Shown here: positions 62,350 to 64,000 of the stretch, piece by piece
How positions within the stretch are numbered: the stretch's first letter is position 1
Layout: each line of letters begins with the position of its first letter
Source: Acidobacteriota bacterium
Lineage (GTDB): Bacteria > Acidobacteriota > Blastocatellia > UBA7656
Assembly: GCA_040754075.1 (NCBI GenBank)
Contig: JBFMDH010000008.1
Span: 1-64,000, forward strand
DNA: 64,000 bases
Reading direction: 5' to 3'
Position numbers and translations under genes: made by a program
The notes under the pieces: model-generated
What the model was told of the DNA's origin: nothing
The model's input: the letters and a program-made list of their open reading frames with translations, nothing else
The model's database searches: none

Positions 62350-63354
62350 ATGAAATTTTCGATCATTATCCCAACTTACAATCGTGCAGAAGATTTACGC
62401 GCTACGCTGCAAAGCCTTGCCGCGTTGGTATCCGATGAACCCTGGGAATTGCTCGTAGTGGATAATAACTCAACCGATGATACGCGCCCGGTGGTTCTCG
62501 ATGCCGCAAAAAATTTTCCCGTTGCATTGCACTATTTATTTGAAAAAGAGCAGGGCAGATGCGCGGCACTAAATTGCGGAATTAAGGCGGCGCGCGGCGA
62601 AATTATCCTGACCACGGATGATGATGTGCGTGTCGAAAAAGACTGGTTACAGCAGGCTGCGGGTGCGCTTGATGAACTGAAATGTGATTTTGTCGGCGGC
62701 AAGGTTTTACCCATCTGGGGCGGCAAGCGCCCACAGTGGTTGCCTGACCATCCCGGTCGCCCCTGGTCGGTCATCGCGCTTCTCGATTATGGCAATGCCC
62801 CGCGTGAATTTGATCAAAGCCATGTGCCGCTCGGTGTCAACCTGGCTTTTCGTCGCGAGTGTTTTGCTCGCGCAGGACTTTGGGATAACCGCATGGGGCG
62901 CAAAGCCGGAACCCTGCTCGGACAGGAGGTTCGCGAATGGGGATTGCGGGCGCGCGCCGCGGGACTTCAGGGTTTTTATGCGCCGGGAATGGTGATTCAT
63001 CACATTATTGCCGCCGAACGTTTAACCAGGCGTTACTTTCGCCGATGGTTTTACTGGAACGGCATCAGCCGCGCCCGGCTTTACGAACAGGGACGTTTCA
63101 ACATGGAATCACCGGAAGACCGTTCACTCGATTTTTCCAAAGTTCCGCACATCGCAGGCGTCCCGCGTTATATGTTTCGCTCGTATTGCAAACGCCTGAA
63201 AAAGATGCTGATGGCTTATCTGCAACGGGATGTTGAGATGAGTTTTGAACAGCAGTTGGAACTCTGTTTTTTTGCCGGAGTGATTCGCCAACGCTGGAAA
63301 GACCGACGCGGCGAAAGGCTACCGACGAAACCCAATGTCGCTGAAATTCGTTGA
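62350..63354 (+). CDS. Glycosyltransferase family 2
   Basis: The 334-residue GT-A protein has FSIIIPTYNRAEDLRATLQS, LLVVDNNSTDDTRPVV, GRCAALNCGIKAARG and the metal-binding ILTTDDDVRVEKDWL. A GVNLAFRRECFARAG acceptor-loop motif and LLGQEVREWGLRARAAG follow. There are no membrane helices. It adds a sugar to an EPS intermediate or another glycoconjugate. It follows the HTH gene by 72 bases and precedes the nucleotidyltransferase. Confidence 0.87.
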   Translation: MKFSIIIPTYNRAEDLRATLQSLAALVSDEPWELLVVDNNSTDDTRPVVLDAAKNFPVALHYLFEKEQGRCAALNCGIKAARGEIILTTDDDVRVEKDWLQQAAGALDELKCDFVGGKVLPIWGGKRPQWLPDHPGRPWSVIALLDYGNAPREFDQSHVPLGVNLAFRRECFARAGLWDNRMGRKAGTLLGQEVREWGLRARAAGLQGFYAPGMVIHHIIAAERLTRRYFRRWFYWNGISRARLYEQGRFNMESPEDRSLDFSKVPHIAGVPRYMFRSYCKRLKKMLMAYLQRDVEMSFEQQLELCFFAGVIRQRWKDRRGERLPTKPNVAEIR

Positions 63355-63379
63355 GGCGCGACCTGATGAAGGAGTGTGA

Positions 63380-64000
63380 ATGAGAGGCATCATACTGGCT
63401 GCGGGAAAAGGCATACGCCTGAATGGCACCACCGGCAACACCCCGAAATGTTTACTGGAAATCGGTGATTGCACGCTGTTGGAAAGGCAAATGCAAACGC
63501 TGAAATCTTGCGGCATCCGCGACATCACTGTAGTTGTCGGCTATCAAAGCGAACGGGTTCGCAAATTTTGTGAGCCGGAAACCCGGATTGTCGAAAATAG
63601 TATTTATGAAAAAACCAACAGCCTGTTTTCGCTCTGGCTGGCTCGCGAATACCTTTCAGATGGCTTCGTGGTACTCAATTCCGATGTCTTGTTTCACCCG
63701 CGATTGCTCACCAATTTGCTGGAATCGTCTTACAAAAATGCGCTATTGATGGAACCGGTCAATCGTTTGGAAATGCTGCTTGGCGATGAAGAGATGAAGG
63801 TCAAAGTAGAAGGCGAGCGAGTAATCGAGATTAATAAAACGATGAAGCCTGACGAAGCCGATGGCGAAAATCTCGGCATCGTAAAATTCGGAAAATCCGA
63901 TGCGCCGGTTCTGGTCAATATCATGGATGCGTTAATTTCAGGCGGATGTCTGCGCGATTGGGCACCCCGCGCCTTTGGTGAATTTGCAACCATGCGCCAT
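63380..64000 (+). CDS. Sugar/choline nucleotidyltransferase (partial, cut by right edge)
   Basis: The frame is open to position 64000 (207 codons seen). It starts MRGIILAAGKGIRLNG, the NTP-transferase signature, followed by NTPKCLLEIGDCTLLERQ, VVVGYQSERV and FVVLNSDVLFHP with the metal-binding Asp. This fits NTP transferases that activate sugar-phosphates or phosphocholine (LicC-like). GGAG lies 5 bases before the ATG. The C-terminal part, which would distinguish the two options, is outside the window. Confidence 0.8.
   Translation, partial: MRGIILAAGKGIRLNGTTGNTPKCLLEIGDCTLLERQMQTLKSCGIRDITVVVGYQSERVRKFCEPETRIVENSIYEKTNSLFSLWLAREYLSDGFVVLNSDVLFHPRLLTNLLESSYKNALLMEPVNRLEMLLGDEEMKVKVEGERVIEINKTMKPDEADGENLGIVKFGKSDAPVLVNIMDALISGGCLRDWAPRAFGEFATMRH

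Overview
The window looks like a chromosomal segment of an Acidobacteriota-type bacterium, possibly class Blastocatellia. This is an inference from gene style: an IPT/TIG-domain secreted protein, an M56 peptidase fused to a TonB C-terminus beside a BlaI repressor, PAS/DUF4118 hybrid kinases, and an exopolysaccharide (EPS) locus with the gene families usually found next to exosortase XrtA. No rRNA, phage, insertion sequence or CRISPR array was seen.

Left part (1-23,021). After the end of an IPT/TIG protein and a small secreted peptide comes a BlaI-M56/TonB pair, with a BlaI-like dyad placed between its -35 and -10 elements. A tRNA-Ala(CGC) with its own promoter and terminator follows. A long leftward run (17,103 to 3,778) then carries a Cys-rich secreted protein, a TolC/CusB/CusA-type copper/silver efflux system, a lytic transglycosylase, a small membrane protein, a LOG-family protein with a Cys-rich tail, a Ca2+-type P-ATPase and a secreted protein with a duplicated domain. 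Two divergent paralogous hybrid histidine kinases flank a spacer that may hold decayed coding sequence.

Centre (23,093-54,767). About 31 kb of tightly packed leftward genes form an EPS biosynthesis locus. It holds the Wzz/GumC chain-length protein, BY-type kinase, initiating sugar transferase, Wza-like export protein, O-antigen-ligase-type polymerase, flippase, five glycosyltransferases, a GDP-mannose/UDP-glucose dehydrogenase, two deacetylases, a formyltransferase, two methyltransferases, an AsnB-like amidotransferase, a heparinase II/III-type lyase, a phenylacetate-CoA-ligase-like protein, a DUF362 protein and two secreted beta-helix proteins. The sugar-acid dehydrogenase, lyase and beta-helix proteins together suggest a uronate-containing, modified polymer; this is inference.

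Right part (55,263-64,000). A third, larger beta-helix/PKD protein is transcribed leftward and ends at a strong bidirectional terminator. Diverging rightward are a transmembrane pseudokinase, an ExeA/XrtA-type AAA ATPase, an unrecognised HTH-ending protein, a family 2 glycosyltransferase and a nucleotidyltransferase cut by the window edge. The exosortase itself is not in the window.

The most notable observations are a 152-bp identical tract shared by two otherwise diverged beta-helix genes (likely gene conversion), the pseudokinase/ATPase/HTH set beside the EPS locus, a CusB adaptor with two metal-binding modules joined by His-rich repeats, and the well-placed BlaI operator.
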